Assembly: GCA_015179025.1 (NCBI GenBank)
Contig: WHUX01000018.1
Location: 186,001-250,000 of the forward strand
Direction of reading: 5' to 3'
DNA length: 64,000 nt
DNA from: Terfezia claveryi
Lineage: Eukaryota > Ascomycota > Pezizomycetes > Pezizales > Pezizaceae
The notes under the pieces are model-generated. The model ran no database searches. It was not told the origin of the DNA and saw only the letters and a program-made list of their open reading frames with translations. The translations under genes and the position numbers were made by a program. Below, one piece after another: positions 12,334 to 22,136 of the stretch. The number at the start of each line of letters is the position of its first letter. The first letter of the stretch is position 1.

Positions 12334-12496
12334 GTTTCGAGTTAAATATTTAAAGGATCTAGCTTTTCTAAGCTCAATTTTACTCACCCACCTAACCTCT
12401 ATAGCAATATTGAAGAATACTAGTAATAGGTTAGAGGAGAAGTGGTGACTGGACACTCTAGATATTAGGAGAAATCTGCAGTTTTAATATGACTAT

Positions 12497-13113
12497 TGTT
12501 ACAGGCGAGCTGTAACTACGAGAATACTTTTCGGGGAAAGATAGATAGTAGCGAAGTAAAGTATAAACGCAGCTATAACTCGGGTGTAATGCGAACTCGA
12601 TAAAAGTAAAGCTATATGAGACTTAGAACACCGCTTGGGTCTTATTGTATTAACTATGTAAAAGCGGTAGCTTATATAGAAGCGTTGATCTGATAACCCA
12701 TTATCAGATCTGACGACACTTCCTATAATGGCTTAGTAGCACTGACGTCAGGTAGTTGCCTAGAAGAGGAAGACGCTTCCTGTTTTAGGAACTCTGCAGG
12801 CTGACATACATTGATTAGGCAGCCCGAACTACAACGCTTTGCAGTCAGGCTGTCTTACAGGAGATAAGCTTGAATACAACGAATAACAACATAGGAATAT
12901 CATATATTAGAACATCATAGAAACACACTGAAGAGAATACATGCATGAGATCCAATATCAGAGAACACACACTTCCTTTACCTAATCCTTTTAACGTCTG
13001 CACTCCCGACGCACTACCCGCATCTGTATGGGTGATCAGGCCATCACAGTCAGCAATGTAGTAGGGTATTGGTTATCCCGGTGGAGGGTAGGTCTCTTAC
13101 CTGAGTCATAACA
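12497..13113 (-). repeat. Gypsy-B 3' LTR
   Basis: 617 bp; on the element strand it starts TGTTATGACTCAGG and ends CCTGTAACA. The adjoining polypurine tract on the element strand is AACGGGGAGTAA (plus strand 13114-13125). Confidence 0.93.
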
Positions 13114-13408
13114 TTACTCCCCGTTTCCAGGCAGCTGTCCACAGCTGAATACAAGTTCCTCCTGACCCTAGGTTTGGAACAAGTACTTAGTAAAGACTCA
13201 GGTAACGGCGGTGGCTAGGTACTAACCAAACATCATTAGATACCTCTCTCCCTGACAGGGTACCACAAGACCGGTGTGTCTACACATGCATGCCATGGCC
13301 GTTAAAAACCAAACCTCTTGCCAAAAAACCCACAGGGAAAAGGCGACGAGTAGGAGGGTAAAAGGTACCATGTCTTCACTCATAAACCACTGGACGTAGG
13401 TCCAAACC

Positions 13409-16400
13409 TCAGACGTCTCTTTCATCTCGTGGCTTATTGGGGAATTTCTCTCGGTACTCTCTGAGCTTCTCTGGGCAGTTATCCAACTTGTCAAAGATCT
13501 CCCAAGTGTCTTCAAACTCCGTATATCCTTCCCAACGCACCCTATACTTGACTATTCCTCTATTCTTGCGGGAGTCCACAATGGATTTGACTTCAAAGAT
13601 ATCTGGTTCATCTTCGTCTATATCTTGTGGCTTGTCTCATCGTCTGAATGGCTTTAGGAGGGTAACATGAACAACATTATGCCATCGTGTGCCTTGTGGA
13701 ACTTCGAGCCTGTATGCGTGTGAACCAATAGCTTCAATGACCTTGTAGGGCCCTATCTACTTGCTGGTAAGGGAACGGTTGTTTCCAGCTCGTATCTGTA
13801 GGTTCCGGCGGTCAACCAATACCCAATCGTCAATAGCAAACCTGCGTGCCTTTTCGAGGTGTATAGCACTTCTTTTATGATTGATTTGCTTGAGGGTATC
13901 ATGAATTTGGTTGTGTACAGTTGTCATTCGGTCTAGCCATTCTTCTGCAGCGGGGGAGGAGAATTCATAGTCATCTGAAAGGTGAATGGTGCGAGGGTCG
14001 AAGCCATACAGACTTCGGTAAGGGGAGTACTTATGGGTAGAGTGGGCGGCAGTATTATAGGCAAACTCAGCTAAGGGTAGCCATCGTTTCCAACGAGCTT
14101 GCCTATCGTGACAGTAGATGCGGAGGTACTGCTTAAGTGTTTGGACTGCTCGTTCAGCAAGTCCATCGGTTTGAGGGTGATAGGCAGTGGAGAGGCGGAG
14201 GGTTATATTGAGCTTTTGGTTAAGCTCCTTGAGGAATCTAGAAGCAAACTATGAACCACGGTCAGAGGTGATATATCGGGGGAGGCCATAGAGTCTCCAT
14301 ATCTCGTTAATATAGGTGTCAGCAACATCGGATGCTGTCCATGTAGTCTTTGCCGGAATATAGTGTTGTACTTTTGTAAACCGGTCCGTGATAACGAGTA
14401 TTGCATTGAAACCTTCTGACTCTGGTAGCTCACCAACGAAGTCCATAGCTATTTCCTCAAATGGTCGTTCTCCAGTTGGCATCAGTACCAACTTCATTTG
14501 TCTGCTATGCTTATCTGCCTTTGCTTTTTGACACTTAGTACATCCTGCCACATAATTCGCAATATCTTCCTGCCACTTATCCCACGTAAAATTCCTTGAC
14601 ACTAGCTCTTGAGTACGATGTCTTCCCCAATGTCCTGCCACTTGACTATCATGGTGCTGTCTTAGCACTTCCAACTTAAACTCGGAGAGTACCACCCATA
14701 GTCCATCCTTCTTCTGCCATCCGGCCACATCTATTCCTTCTACTTCAACATCTTCGGCTTCCTCTTCATCCTCTTCTCCAAGTACCATTAGCTGTCCATC
14801 TTCGAAAAATCTAGCATCCATGCCGGATTTCTCTTCCCCTGAACGTCTAGACAGGCCATCAGGCTTGCCCATCTTCGAACCGGGTCTGTAGTGAATATTG
14901 TAGATGAACTCAGACATGCGGAGGTACCAGGTAGCTTGACGGGAGTTGAGCTTCTGTTTGGTGTTGAAATATTGTAACCCTTGGTGGTCTGTATAGACGT
15001 TCACTGAAACGCCAACCAACCAATCTCGCCACTTCCGGAAGCAATCCACAATTGCAAACAACTCCTTATCATGGATAGGCCAGTTGCGTTGAGCTGCGGA
15101 GAGGGTTTTTGCATGGTATTCAATAGGATGAAGCTGCTTTCCTCCATTGACAATATGATACTGAGAGAGGATACCAGCGATAGCTTAGTTGCTAGCATCA
15201 GTCTCTATGATTGTCTCGAGTTGTCTGTCAAACTGTGTGAGGATAGGAGCAGTGAGGAATCGTTCCCGGAGGTCATCAAAGGCTTGCTGTTGCTCATGTC
15301 CCCAACTGAAAGGAACATCTTTCGTTAAGTCGATTAAGGGACGTGCCTTTGCACTGTAGTTGGCAATGAATCGACGGTAGTAGTTAGCGAAGCCTAGGAA
15401 TGCTTGAACCTCTTTCTTCTTAGTAGGAATAGGCCACTTGGACATGGTTTCAAGCTTGGAAGGGTCCATTTGGACGTGTTGACCATTGATAATATGACCG
15501 AGGAATAAGGTCTCCTGGACATGGAACTCGGACTTCATGAGGTTAACAGCTAACCCATGTTGGATGCATTGCTGAAGAACTTTTTCGACTATTTGTTGAT
15601 GTTCTTCCTCTGTCTCACCTCCGTAGATGAGTATGTCGTCCAAGTACCAGATACATCCTTCCATATCCTTAAAGATCGTATCCATCATCTCTTGAAATGT
15701 AGCGGGGGCATTGGTCAACCCAAATGGCATCACGGTGTACTCGAATAGTCCCTTCTTCGTTCTGAATGCTGTCTTCCATTCATCTCCTGGTGCAATCCTG
15801 ATGAGGTTATACCCGTTTTTGAGGTCCAATCGTGTGAACCATTTACCTCCACGAGTTCTATCGAGCAACTCGGAGATGAGAGGGAGTGGGTATTTGTTTG
15901 GTACTGTGAGACGGTTAAGGGCTCGGTAATCGACACATAGCCTTAAAGATCCGTCTTTCTTTCGAACAAATAGGATAGGAGCACCAGCAGAGGAGCGTGA
16001 GCGTCGGACTTTGGTAGTGGGGAGGTTCTCATCAAGGTACTTCTGAAGGGCTTCGTCTTCCTCCCATGTGGTCTTGTAGATAGCCCCGAATGGTATCTTT
16101 GTGGTTGGGTCTTGGAGGGGGATTTCGTGGTCCCATGGCTTGTGTTCAGGGAGTCTAGCTGCCTGTTCTGCGGTAAAGCAATGTGCGTAACGAGAGTATC
16201 GTTCGCTTGCGTCAATGATAAGCACGATCTCGCCATCCTCTAGTGGCTCTTCAACTTCAAGAACAGAAACAGTAGGAATCCATCTAACGAAACACGGGAT
16301 AATCAAACCTGTAGAGACCTGTCTCAGGCACCTGTCCTGAGTATCCACCGAAAATCTATTTTCTTCCAACCAAGACAAGCCCAAGATAACATCCTTCTTC

Positions 16401-16700
16401 CCAATATCCAAAATTTCGGCATCCATCTTGAACTTACCCAAAAAACGAGAAGAGGAATCCAACATATCAAACCTAGTATTAACTACATATTTTCCTCCAG
16501 AAATTCGAGATCCATCTCCCTGCCTAACCTTAACTTCCCTGGCTCTTTTCCAAATTCCCAACTTAACTGCTAATCTTTTCCCAACAACTGGAGCACTAGC
16601 TCCACAGTCTACCACTGCTTTAACTTCTTCCCCAGCAATAAAAATCCGGACCGTCAGGAGAGGTGAATGTCTAGGAGTACGTCCGACGGTAGGTGATGTA
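13409..16700 (-). pseudogene. Gypsy-B pol: PR-RT-RH-INT-chromodomain with four stops
   Basis: One continuous frame from inside the end of gag down to TGA at 13409-13411. Taking Met at 16615 as residue 1: protease DCGAS at residues 3-7 (the upstream block VRIFIAGEEVK lies before this Met, so the frame opens earlier); RT with YLDD at about 324-327; RNase H ETDAS near 471; integrase with HHDSQVAGHWG, CTKC, MDFVGELP, SDRGS and HPQTDGLAERAVQTLK; then a chromodomain YRVRWEGYTEFEDTWE near the end. Internal stops: TAA 15185-15187, TAG 14249-14251 (Gln of DRGSQF), TAG 13757-13759, TGA 13637-13639 (Arg). The last three fit C-to-T or G-to-A change; the first does not clearly. pol is in the -1 frame relative to gag and overlaps its end, so Pol would need -1 frameshifting. 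Confidence 0.9.
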
Positions 16701-16704
16701 CTCC

Positions 16705-18444
16705 TTACTCGTTTCCCGACTCTTCTCCTTCGGAACCAAGCTCTGTAATCCGAAGTTGTCCTTTATCTGTTCGAGCTTTCTTGTTGGCTGGTACAAGCGC
16801 CTGGCTTGTACTAGTGGTAGTTTTTGGTTTATAGGAATAAGGTTCAGAGGCATGCTTCCCATATGTACACTCTTTTGCCTTATGATTGGTTCTCCCACAT
16901 TTCACACATCGTCCTTCCTGTATTCTACTTTTATATATTGGAGAGGGGATGCGAGTATTATTGTAGGAGGTAGGAGCTGTTCCTCGGAGTTGTGTTCCTA
17001 TATCTAAGGAGCGCTTCTTAGTTATTGATGGGGCAGTGGCAGTTTGGCGGTTTCGGCTCTGGAATTCAGTACTGATGATATCCATCTCGATAAGTTTCTG
17101 TCTCCATTGATGTGGGAAGGTGCGAAGGTTTTCATAGTGAGCCATTAATTTGCGGAGCTCATGGGGAAGATTGGAGATTATAATATTGATAACCTGTATC
17201 TCGGATAGTTTGGCATAATTGTTAAGCCTATCTACCTCCGTTAGATAATCCAAGATAGAACCAGTCTTTTTTAATGCTGCTAGGTCATGATACGCTCGAT
17301 CTGCCTGGTAGTGGTCCCCATAATATAGTTCCATGGCTTCCTTAACCTCCTTCCAAGTATGATACTTAACTCGGTTAGCCTTCCACCAATCTAATGCTTT
17401 TCCATCCATTGATAACCCAACATATGCTAGCTTCTGGTCTTCATTTCGGGTGAGAGTGATGAGAAAGTAATCATCCATTTGAAGGATCCAGCCTTCGAGA
17501 TGCATTCGTTCTCCCTTGAATTTATTCGGGGGTGGTGCTTTGCCTGCTATCTGCTTATCTTCAAAGATTCCTAGTCCTACTGGAGGTGGAAGTGGAGGAG
17601 TGGGATCTCTGGGTCGTCTTTGTTCGACTGGTGGTGGAGGAGGTGGTGGTATACCTCCTGCTGCTTGCTCGAGTCTTTGTGCTGTATTTGCTGGAGGGTG
17701 TATAGGCTGAGGAGCCTGTACCCGACGTTCTACCCTTTCAAGTCGGTCTTGAAAGTTAGTGAATTGTCCTTTCATACTACTGATTTGTCCTTCGATACTA
17801 GCAAACTGTTGCTGGTATTGATCATTGTAGAAGTCAGCTTGTCCCTTGAGATATCGGAGGTTGTGGTAGATTGTCTGGAATTCTTTTGTCTGGTTTGTTT
17901 GTCCAGAAATAATAAGATTCTGGATTTGTGTGAGTGCACTTTGCGTATCATTCGATAGTTGTGCATGTTTGTTGGCAGCAGCATTAGCTGTATTCTGGAT
18001 ATCTGCTGCACTTCGCTGAATGAACTCGGTATGTGCTGTCTGTGTCTGTTGTAGCTGTTGTACCTGTGCGAGTGCAGCTTGCTTTTCTGCCTCTAAACGC
18101 TGAACTTGTGCCTTCATGGCGGCATATCCAGGATCAACAGGGGTCTGGTGGCGAGCTACTAGTCGCTTGCCTTTAGTGGAGGGTCCTGGATTATTAGATG
18201 GAGCTACTGATGGGGCAACTGATCGTATAATAGGTTCAGGAGAGGAGGAGGATATTGATCCGAGTCCTATTTGTTGACGGGGGGTGCCCCAGCGTTCCTG
18301 AAATTGTGGAATCTGAGAAGAGGGAGCATAGTATTGCTCGATGAATTGTTCAGCTCGTTGCTGGGCCTGGACAACACTATCATTGTCAGTGTCAGCCATA
18401 GGCTCATCAGAGGCTTCACCAAGTAATCCTCTCAACATCGACAT
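16705..18444 (-). CDS. Gypsy-B Gag, intact
   Basis: 579 residues, structural protein of the virus-like particle. The N-terminal third is Gln-rich and predicted coiled coil (VQRLEAEKQAALAQVQQL). A Pro-rich linker (IPPPPPPPVEQ) follows. The retrotransposon-gag core starts around APPPNKFKGERMHLEGWI and includes ALDWWKANRVKYHTWKEV and YHDLAALKKTGSILDYL. A CCHC zinc knuckle CVKCGRTNHKAKEC lies near 513-526, with a short acidic tail. No stop interrupts it, in contrast to pol and to gag of Gypsy-A and Gypsy-C. The Met at 18444 follows a 58-base leader after the LTR. Confidence 0.92.
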   Translation of the reverse strand: MSMLRGLLGEASDEPMADTDNDSVVQAQQRAEQFIEQYYAPSSQIPQFQERWGTPRQQIGLGSISSSSPEPIIRSVAPSVAPSNNPGPSTKGKRLVARHQTPVDPGYAAMKAQVQRLEAEKQAALAQVQQLQQTQTAHTEFIQRSAADIQNTANAAANKHAQLSNDTQSALTQIQNLIISGQTNQTKEFQTIYHNLRYLKGQADFYNDQYQQQFASIEGQISSMKGQFTNFQDRLERVERRVQAPQPIHPPANTAQRLEQAAGGIPPPPPPPVEQRRPRDPTPPLPPPVGLGIFEDKQIAGKAPPPNKFKGERMHLEGWILQMDDYFLITLTRNEDQKLAYVGLSMDGKALDWWKANRVKYHTWKEVKEAMELYYGDHYQADRAYHDLAALKKTGSILDYLTEVDRLNNYAKLSEIQVINIIISNLPHELRKLMAHYENLRTFPHQWRQKLIEMDIISTEFQSRNRQTATAPSITKKRSLDIGTQLRGTAPTSYNNTRIPSPIYKSRIQEGRCVKCGRTNHKAKECTYGKHASEPYSYKPKTTTSTSQALVPANKKARTDKGQLRITELGSEGEESGNE

Positions 18445-18490
18445 AGTTGTAGGGAATTGTAGGGTGTTGGTGTCTATAGAGGTGTATAGA

Positions 18491-18502
18491 CAAGCGGTGT
18501 AA
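18491..18502 (-). promoter_or_regulatory. Gypsy-B primer binding site (self-priming type)
   Basis: Directly next to the 5' LTR the element RNA reads TTACACCGCTTG. Its ten bases ACACCGCTTG are a perfect complement of CAAGCGGTGT in the LTR transcript (plus-strand 18634-18643). There is no TGG start as for a tRNA primer. In the Tf1/sushi group the RNA 5' end itself is the primer; the layout here matches that. Confidence 0.7.
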
Positions 18503-19119
18503 TGTTACAGGCGAGCTGTAACTACGAGAATACTTTTCGGGGAAAGATAGATAGTAGCGAAGTAAAGTATAAACACAGCTATAACTCGGGTATAATGCGA
18601 ACTCGATAAGAGTAAAGCTATATGAGACTTAGAACACCGCTTGGGTCTTATTGTATTAACTATGTAAAAGCGGTAGCTTATATAGAAGCATTGATCTGAT
18701 AACCCATTATCAGATCTGACGACACTTCCTATAATGGCTTAGTAGCACTGACGTCAGGTAGTTGCCTAGAAGAGGAAGACGCTTCCTGTTTTAGGAACTC
18801 TGCAGGCTGACATACATTGATTAGGCAGCCCGAACTACAACGCTTTGCAGTCAGGCTGTCTTACAGGAGATAAGCTTGAATACAATGAATAACAACATAG
18901 GAATATCATATATTAGAACATCATAGAAACACACTGAAGAGAATACATGCATGAGATCCAATATCAGAGAATACACACTTCCTTTACCCAATCCCTTTAA
19001 CGTCTGCACTCCCGACGCACTACCCGCATCTGTATGGGTGATCAGGCCATCACAGTCAGCAATGTAGTAGGGTATTGGTTATCCCGGTGGAGGGTAGGTC
19101 TCTTACCTGAGTCATAACA
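18503..19119 (-). repeat. Gypsy-B 5' LTR with promoter
   Basis: 617 bp, mirror partner of 12497-13113. On the element strand a TATATAA box (plus 18678-18684) precedes the self-priming sequence by 34 bases, placing the RNA start at about 18643 and giving an R/U5 of about 140 bases. Confidence 0.93.
18678..18684 (-). promoter_or_regulatory. Gypsy-B LTR TATA box
   Basis: TATATAA on the minus strand, the only good TATA box in the LTR; the same box occurs in the other LTR. Distance to the complementary start sequence is 34 bases, normal for a TATA-driven start. Confidence 0.6.
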
Positions 19120-19140
19120 ACTATCATCTTTATACACCAT

Positions 19141-19657
19141 TGTCACAACCGTGTTCTTAGTCTTAATTTGATACTCGAACAGGCTTGTTCGGGTATTGTT
19201 GATAGGTTATTGTTATTGTTGCCCTTGGCATCACCTGCGATACAGGTGATGGGTTATTGATATTGTTGCCTTTATCATCACCTGCGATCACAGGTGATAG
19301 GTTATCATTACCTTGCTTAGCTTCCGAGATAAGGGATCTTGGGAAGCTTATTCCTTCCATTGCCTTGGCCCAGAATTATGTATATATAGCTCCTGTCCCT
19401 CGTACTGTCGTTGGATCTCTATCCAATGTCTTGTATATCCAATACAGGACCTTGCCTCTCCCAGCACTTGTGCACCTCCCTTGTGCACCCCCCTTATCTC
19501 ATGCCCCTTGCCTTCTGCCTCTCTCGCCCTTGCCCTTGCCCCCATCCTAGCCTTTTCCCCTAGTCACACACGTAGCGTTCCTACGTGTATGTCACCCTAG
19601 CCTTGCCCTTGCCCTGACGTACCCCTTGGTCGCCTTGTCCCCAGAGCTATCGTTACA
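19141..19657 (+). mobile_element. Solo LTR of the Gypsy-A/C family
   Basis: 517 bp from TGTCACAACCGTG to ATCGTTACA, flanked by ACCAT (19136-19140) and ACTAT (19658-19662), a 5-bp duplication with one C/T difference. It is the least mutated LTR of this family here: TATATATAG at 19381-19389, then ATCCAATGT at 19421-19429. Two tandem copies of a palindrome-bearing unit (CACCTGCGATCACAGGTG) lie near its start, and a perfect 8-bp hairpin (ACACGTAG/CTACGTGT, 19568-19588) lies downstream of the start. Formed by LTR-LTR recombination. Confidence 0.9.
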
Positions 19658-19842
19658 ACTATATGTTTTCTATCTCTACAATTGAATTAATAAGTAGATA
19701 GGAGAAATCTGCAGTTATAACTTTAATATAACTATCATCTTTGTATGCTATATATTTCCTATCTCTACAATTAAATTGACAAGTAGAAAAAGTTAAGAGT
19801 CTCAGTGGAATGCAGTACTTTGGTGTTTGAAACTGATAGTAG

Positions 19843-19925
19843 TGCATAGTGCAGTGGTAAGTTCTTTACTTTACAGTTATATTTACTTATTGAGGGCTCA
19901 AGTTCAAATTCTAATAGAGGCAAGA
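19843..19925 (+). repeat. tRNA-like sequence, probable SINE or tRNA relic
   Basis: An A-box-like TAGTGCAGTGGTAAG (19847-19861) is followed at normal spacing by a B-box-like AAGTTCAAATTC (19900-19911), the pattern of a Pol III promoter with C-to-T damage. It does not fold into a clean tRNA that I can draw, so a tRNA-derived SINE head is the best guess. Confidence 0.4.
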
Positions 19926-21260
19926 AGTTAATTGCTTTAATATCATTAGAAGGATAAGGGAGTAGAGTTGTCAGATATCTATTCCTTAATACTCCAGTTC
20001 ACTATATCTCTACCAAACTACAAGTCTATAATGAGGGCGACCTAAGAAGTAGTATAATAGCACTCAGAGTATAGTAAACTGGAGCAACTTGTTTTACCTT
20101 TTTGACTGACATAAGTGTTTTTTTTGAATTTTTCTATGAAATGGCAAGCTTATATGAGCCATTAAATATGACTAGCTATTATCTTTACCCGAGTAGTAAT
20201 TATTGCTAAATCAGAGGAACTACATTATCATCAATCTTAGTTACCTTGTAGATTTAGTGCATTTAGAGGACATTAAGAGTGAATACTCTAGTTAGCAGGA
20301 ATGAAGATGGCTGTGACTCTAGTAGGTCTAGATCCAGCATATGGTCAGTACTAGATCATAAAAGGTAGTGACTACACCAGTAGTGGTAGAAAATCCCTCA
20401 TCTTTTAGTAGTCTGGTTGGTACTTTGGTGGGGTCTGTTCTCACTCTATTATTATTCAGCCTTATCTTTTTTGTATTAATAGAAAGCAAATTATTAGAAC
20501 CTAAAGCTTTTAATAGTCCATAATACAGAACAGTTATTTTATGCAATATACTTAGTTCTCAATAGGGAATTATAGCAAAACTATAGATAATAGAAATTCT
20601 GAGGTAGCATGGGATCATATGCTTGCTTAGACTTTGGTGGAGCTTCATTATGTATAGTACTGAAGCGTGAATATAATAACATATGATAATATCCAAAAAG
20701 GGGGAGGTAGAATAGCTTAGAGATTAAAGGCTAACTTTGGAATAGTTTTCTCTTATCTTCCTTAATCCATTAGTCATCATATATAATATACTGTTTAGAT
20801 TTCCTCACAACTAACTATAAGTTGAGCTTCATTCTGAGTGTACATCTTTCTATAGTTCTTTGGTTTACTATGGAAGCTTTTGCTATTTAGTATCATAATC
20901 CTCAGTTCTTGTATCTCTGTTTATCTTCTCTATATCTTCAGGTCATTATTATAATATATTCTTATATTTCCGCTTCTTTCTATGATATTGTTTAGTGTAG
21001 AAAAGAATACAACTGAAGTGCAGGATTTTCTGCTTGGCATAAATAGTTAAAAGTGCTAGTATTGCAGAGTTATTTAGAAGGCAAGCCAAAATAATTCTTG
21101 ATGAAGTTAAAAGCAGATAAAAAGACTACCTACAATACTGCTGCTAGAGCTTTAAGGCAATGATTTTCTATACTATTCAATGAGATCTATCAGTTTCTAG
21201 ATATTGTTAAAGCCTATGAGAAGCCTAGGGCCCAGGTACTACAAAATCAGCTACCAGACA
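19926..21260. other. AT-rich region without recognised gene
   Basis: No gene, RNA or clear mobile element recognised. Short open frames here have no family features and AT-rich codon use throughout. Confidence 0.4.
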
Positions 21261-21264
21261 AAAA

Positions 21265-21562
21265 CTAATTTGGAGGCAGCTATCTCTAGTAAATTTAGAC
21301 TGAAAATGCTAGGGATCAGACTCTTTACACTCAAACCATAGTCTATTTTGAGCTTTCTAATAAAGACTTGAGACAAGTCTTAGAAACCCCTCCAGCAGGA
21401 ATAGTTATTATTGCAGATAAATTAGTAGAGTTAGGGAAGAAAGACTTAGAGATTGAAATTGAGTATTTGTCTGATAAAAACTTAGGACTAGTAGTCTTAG
21501 AAACCAATCTAGCAGTAATGATCTTTATTACAAATGAGTTAGTAGTGGATGAAAACTAATCT
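21265..21562 (+). repeat. First copy of a ~190-bp tandem repeat split by Gypsy-C
   Basis: The stretch from ATCTCTAGTAAAT to GCAGATAAATTAGTAGAG resembles two more copies at about 27856-28010 and 28035-28180 on the other side of Gypsy-C. Its translated part (GIVIIADKLVELGKKDLEIE) resembles the other copies (GMITITDKLV, EMITIAYKLV), so a repeat-containing protein gene may once have stood here; it is now broken and I do not recognise it. Confidence 0.45.
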
Positions 21563-21567
21563 AAGGT

Positions 21568-22100
21568 TGTTACAACCATATTCTTAGTCTTGATTTGATA
21601 CTAGAACAGGCTTGTTTGGGTGTCATTAATAGGTAATTGTTATCTTAGCTTCCGAGATAGGAATCTCGGAAAGCTTATTCCTTCTATGGCCTTGACCTAG
21701 AATCATGTATATATATCTTCGCTTCTTCGCTCTCTCGTTGGATCTCCATCTAATATCTTGTATCCTAATACAGACCTTGCCTCTCTCTGCAAAGGTGTAC
21801 TCCCTTGTACACCCCCCTTGTCTTGCCTCATCCCATGAACAACTCTGCAGCACAGCTGCCTCCCTCAATATACGTAGCAACTGCCTCCGCATATCTTGTA
21901 TTCCTTGCCCTCTGCCTCTCTTGCCTTTTGCCCTTGCCCTCTATCTCAGCCTTCCACTAGTTACATACGTAGCATTCCTACATATGTCTTACCCTAGCCT
22001 TTCTCCAAATCACATATATAGTACTCCTACATATACGATTCCCTCTTGCCACTACTCTGGCGTACCTCTTGGTCGCCTTGTCCCCAGAGCCATCGTTATA
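21568..22100 (+). repeat. Gypsy-C 5' LTR
   Basis: 533 bp, TGTTACAACC to CGTTATA. ATGTTGGAT at 22103-22111 after the LTR would pair with ATCCAACAT; the matching LTR site reads ATCTAATAT here (21748-21756) and ATCTAACAT in the 3' LTR (27498-27506), as expected if C-to-T damage hit a former perfect self-priming match. Confidence 0.85.
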
Positions 22101-22136
22101 CTATGTTGGATCCTTTGGACCAACTGGTATGTAGTC

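Larger units (their letters stand above)
12497..19119 (-). mobile_element. Gypsy-B: young chromodomain Gypsy retrotransposon
   Basis: Complete 6623-bp element on the minus strand with identical-length 617-bp LTRs and a perfect target-site duplication ACTAT (12492-12496 and 19120-19124). I count 8 differences between the LTRs, all transitions, mostly at CpG or CpA. gag is open; pol has four internal stops. Both LTRs keep TATA boxes, and the PBS is complementary to the predicted RNA start (self-priming). It inserted in a tandem-repeat unit that also took a solo LTR. Copies like this could be mobilised by an intact relative, but this copy cannot make full Pol. Confidence 0.95.

Noticed and set aside
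12390..12440. Hairpin around CTAACCTCT / AGGTTAGAG
   Set aside because: The arms do not align over more than a few bases when checked base by base.
14249..16748. Plus-strand frames over Gypsy-B pol and gag
   Set aside because: Shadows; the minus strand carries protease, RT, integrase and Gag motifs.
22101..22125. tRNA-type primer binding site (TGGATCC...) after the Gypsy-C LTR
   Set aside because: I could not match it to a tRNA 3' end from memory, and the self-complementary 9-mer gives a simpler explanation shared by all family members.
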